In this document: positions 4,852 through 5,532 of the stretch, piece by piece
Numbering within the stretch: position 1 is the stretch's first letter
How the letters are laid out: each line of letters begins with the position of its first letter
NCBI GenBank assembly: GCA_002170355.2
Contig: NHET02000095.1
Location: 8,469 to 14,000, forward strand
DNA from: Gammaproteobacteria bacterium TMED92
GTDB taxonomy: Bacteria; Pseudomonadota; Gammaproteobacteria; Pseudomonadales; Azotimanducaceae
Length of the DNA stretch: 5,532 nucleotides
Direction of reading: 5' to 3'
Made by a program: the position numbers and the translations under genes
Notes under the pieces: generated by a model
Seen by the model: the letters and a program-made list of their open reading frames with translations, nothing else
Told to the model about the DNA's origin: nothing
The model's database searches: none

Positions 4852-5532
4852 CTAGTTGATTACCTCTTCGGCAACCTTCGTCAAACGTTCCATGGGATCG
4901 CCTTTACCCATCATCGGCATAACCACACGACCAATGCCTATTGCCGCCAGTTCGCCTAAGAAGTCTTTACCGCCGACACCGGGCCACATGCAGGTGATCT
5001 CAATCTCGGACAGGTCACGGCCAATGGCGTCGCATTCTCTCTTCAGGTTCTCCATGTGCCCACGCAGTTCTGCTGGATCGCCAGTCGGCGCAAACCAGCC
5101 ATTTCCGAGCTGCGCCGTGCGCTGAAAAATTTTGCCCTTAACACCGCCCATTACCACCGGAAACGGATTTTGGATCGGCAAGGGATAACTCTTAAAGCCT
5201 TTCCAAGAGATAAAGTCACTCTCGTGCTCCACCACCTCGCCGGACCAAATTTTTCGCATGCCCGCCACATAGTCGTCGAATCGCGCGCCACGACGCTCAA
5301 AGGGGACACCCAGGGCATCGAATTCTTCGCGCAGCCAACCAATACCGACACCAAGCATAAACCGACCGTTAGACATAAAGTCTAAACTGGCCGCCTGCTT
5401 GGCCATATATATGGGATTCACTTGGGAGAGAATATTTACGCCGGTTGCTAGGCGAATTGTTTTGGTGGACGCGGCAATAGCCGACAGCGCAATGAGCGGA
5501 TCCACAAAGTTTGTTTCCGGTGCTGCGCCCAT
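4852..5532 (-). CDS. LLM-class (luciferase-like) flavin/F420 oxidoreductase, C-terminal part (cut by right edge)
   Basis: The frame ends at TAG 4854-4852 and is open to the right edge, giving 226 residues of a family usually about 280-300 aa long. Numbered from the edge, it shows the LLM-class TIM-barrel hallmarks: DPLIALSAIAASTKTIRLATG (11-31), then P40, A44-K45-Q46, SNGRFMLGVGIGWLREEF (54-71) and RRGARFDDYV (80-89). PIQNPFPVVMGG (119-130) and RTAQLGNGWF (138-147) are the usual late-barrel phosphate- and cofactor-binding region. The pattern is closest to what databases call probable F420-dependent oxidoreductases (the Rv2161c/TIGR03619 type). Such enzymes carry out hydride transfer or monooxygenation in the cytoplasm; which cofactor is used cannot be told from sequence. 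The Met at 5532-5530 coincides with the window edge and follows a segment homologues have upstream, so the true start is outside. The gene converges on the cytochrome gene. Confidence 0.9.
   Translation of the reverse strand: MGAAPETNFVDPLIALSAIAASTKTIRLATGVNILSQVNPIYMAKQAASLDFMSNGRFMLGVGIGWLREEFDALGVPFERRGARFDDYVAGMRKIWSGEVVEHESDFISWKGFKSYPLPIQNPFPVVMGGVKGKIFQRTAQLGNGWFAPTGDPAELRGHMENLKRECDAIGRDLSEIEITCMWPGVGGKDFLGELAAIGIGRVVMPMMGKGDPMERLTKVAEEVIN

Noticed and set aside
4845..4852. GCGATCGC palindrome (HIP1-like, common in cyanobacteria)
   Set aside because: A single copy next to a stop codon is not informative and nothing else points to a cyanobacterium.
5530..5532. ATG at the right edge as the start of the LLM-class gene
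   Set aside because: It coincides with the window edge, and family members have some 60 residues before this point, including the first barrel strands.
1..5532. CRISPR array, insertion sequence, tRNA or rRNA, or defence island
   Set aside because: No spaced direct repeats, transposase, terminal inverted repeats, cloverleaf or defence-type genes were seen.

Overview
The window holds four protein-coding genes, two cut by the window edges, on a moderately GC-rich bacterial chromosome. Gene types, clear Shine-Dalgarno and sigma-70-like signals, a Sec-exported c-type cytochrome and an LLM-class oxidoreductase next to a TetR/AcrR-type repressor suggest a Gram-negative proteobacterium. A marine gammaproteobacterium is my guess from protein style; nothing in the window (no rRNA, no phylogenetic marker) proves it.

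Layout: (1) 1-365, minus: N-terminal part of an aldo/keto reductase, running off the left edge. (2) 366-667: about 300 bp without a gene. It holds a plausible promoter and a perfect inverted repeat upstream of the reductase, and a cluster of TAAC/GTTA palindromic elements just downstream of the regulator gene. (3) 668-1306, minus: TetR-family regulator with a WHG-type C-terminal domain. (4) 1307-1416: compact divergent regulatory region with three palindromes built from GTTA/TAAC half-sites, placed over the promoter elements of both divergent genes. (5) 1417-4650, plus: a large (1077 aa) exported protein joining a YVTN-type beta-propeller, a two-CXXCH cytochrome c peroxidase/MauG-like section, an IPT/TIG-like module and a C-terminal beta-rich domain. 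(6) 4651-4851: 200 bp without a gene, with GC-rich dyads but no convincing U-tract terminator. (7) 4852 to the right edge, minus: C-terminal three quarters of an LLM-class (luciferase-like, probable F420- or FMN-dependent) oxidoreductase, convergent with the cytochrome gene.

How they may work together (inference): the regulator probably represses itself and the divergent cytochrome gene through the shared operators, so the periplasmic diheme protein is probably made in response to a small molecule. The flanking aldo/keto reductase and LLM oxidoreductase are cytoplasmic redox enzymes of types often found in catabolism or detoxification of small carbonyl or aromatic compounds. Nothing in the sequence shows they share a substrate with the cytochrome. 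An operator-like sequence near the 3' end of the regulator gene is the only hint that the regulator may reach toward the reductase. I see no CRISPR array, insertion sequence, RNA gene or recognisable defence system.
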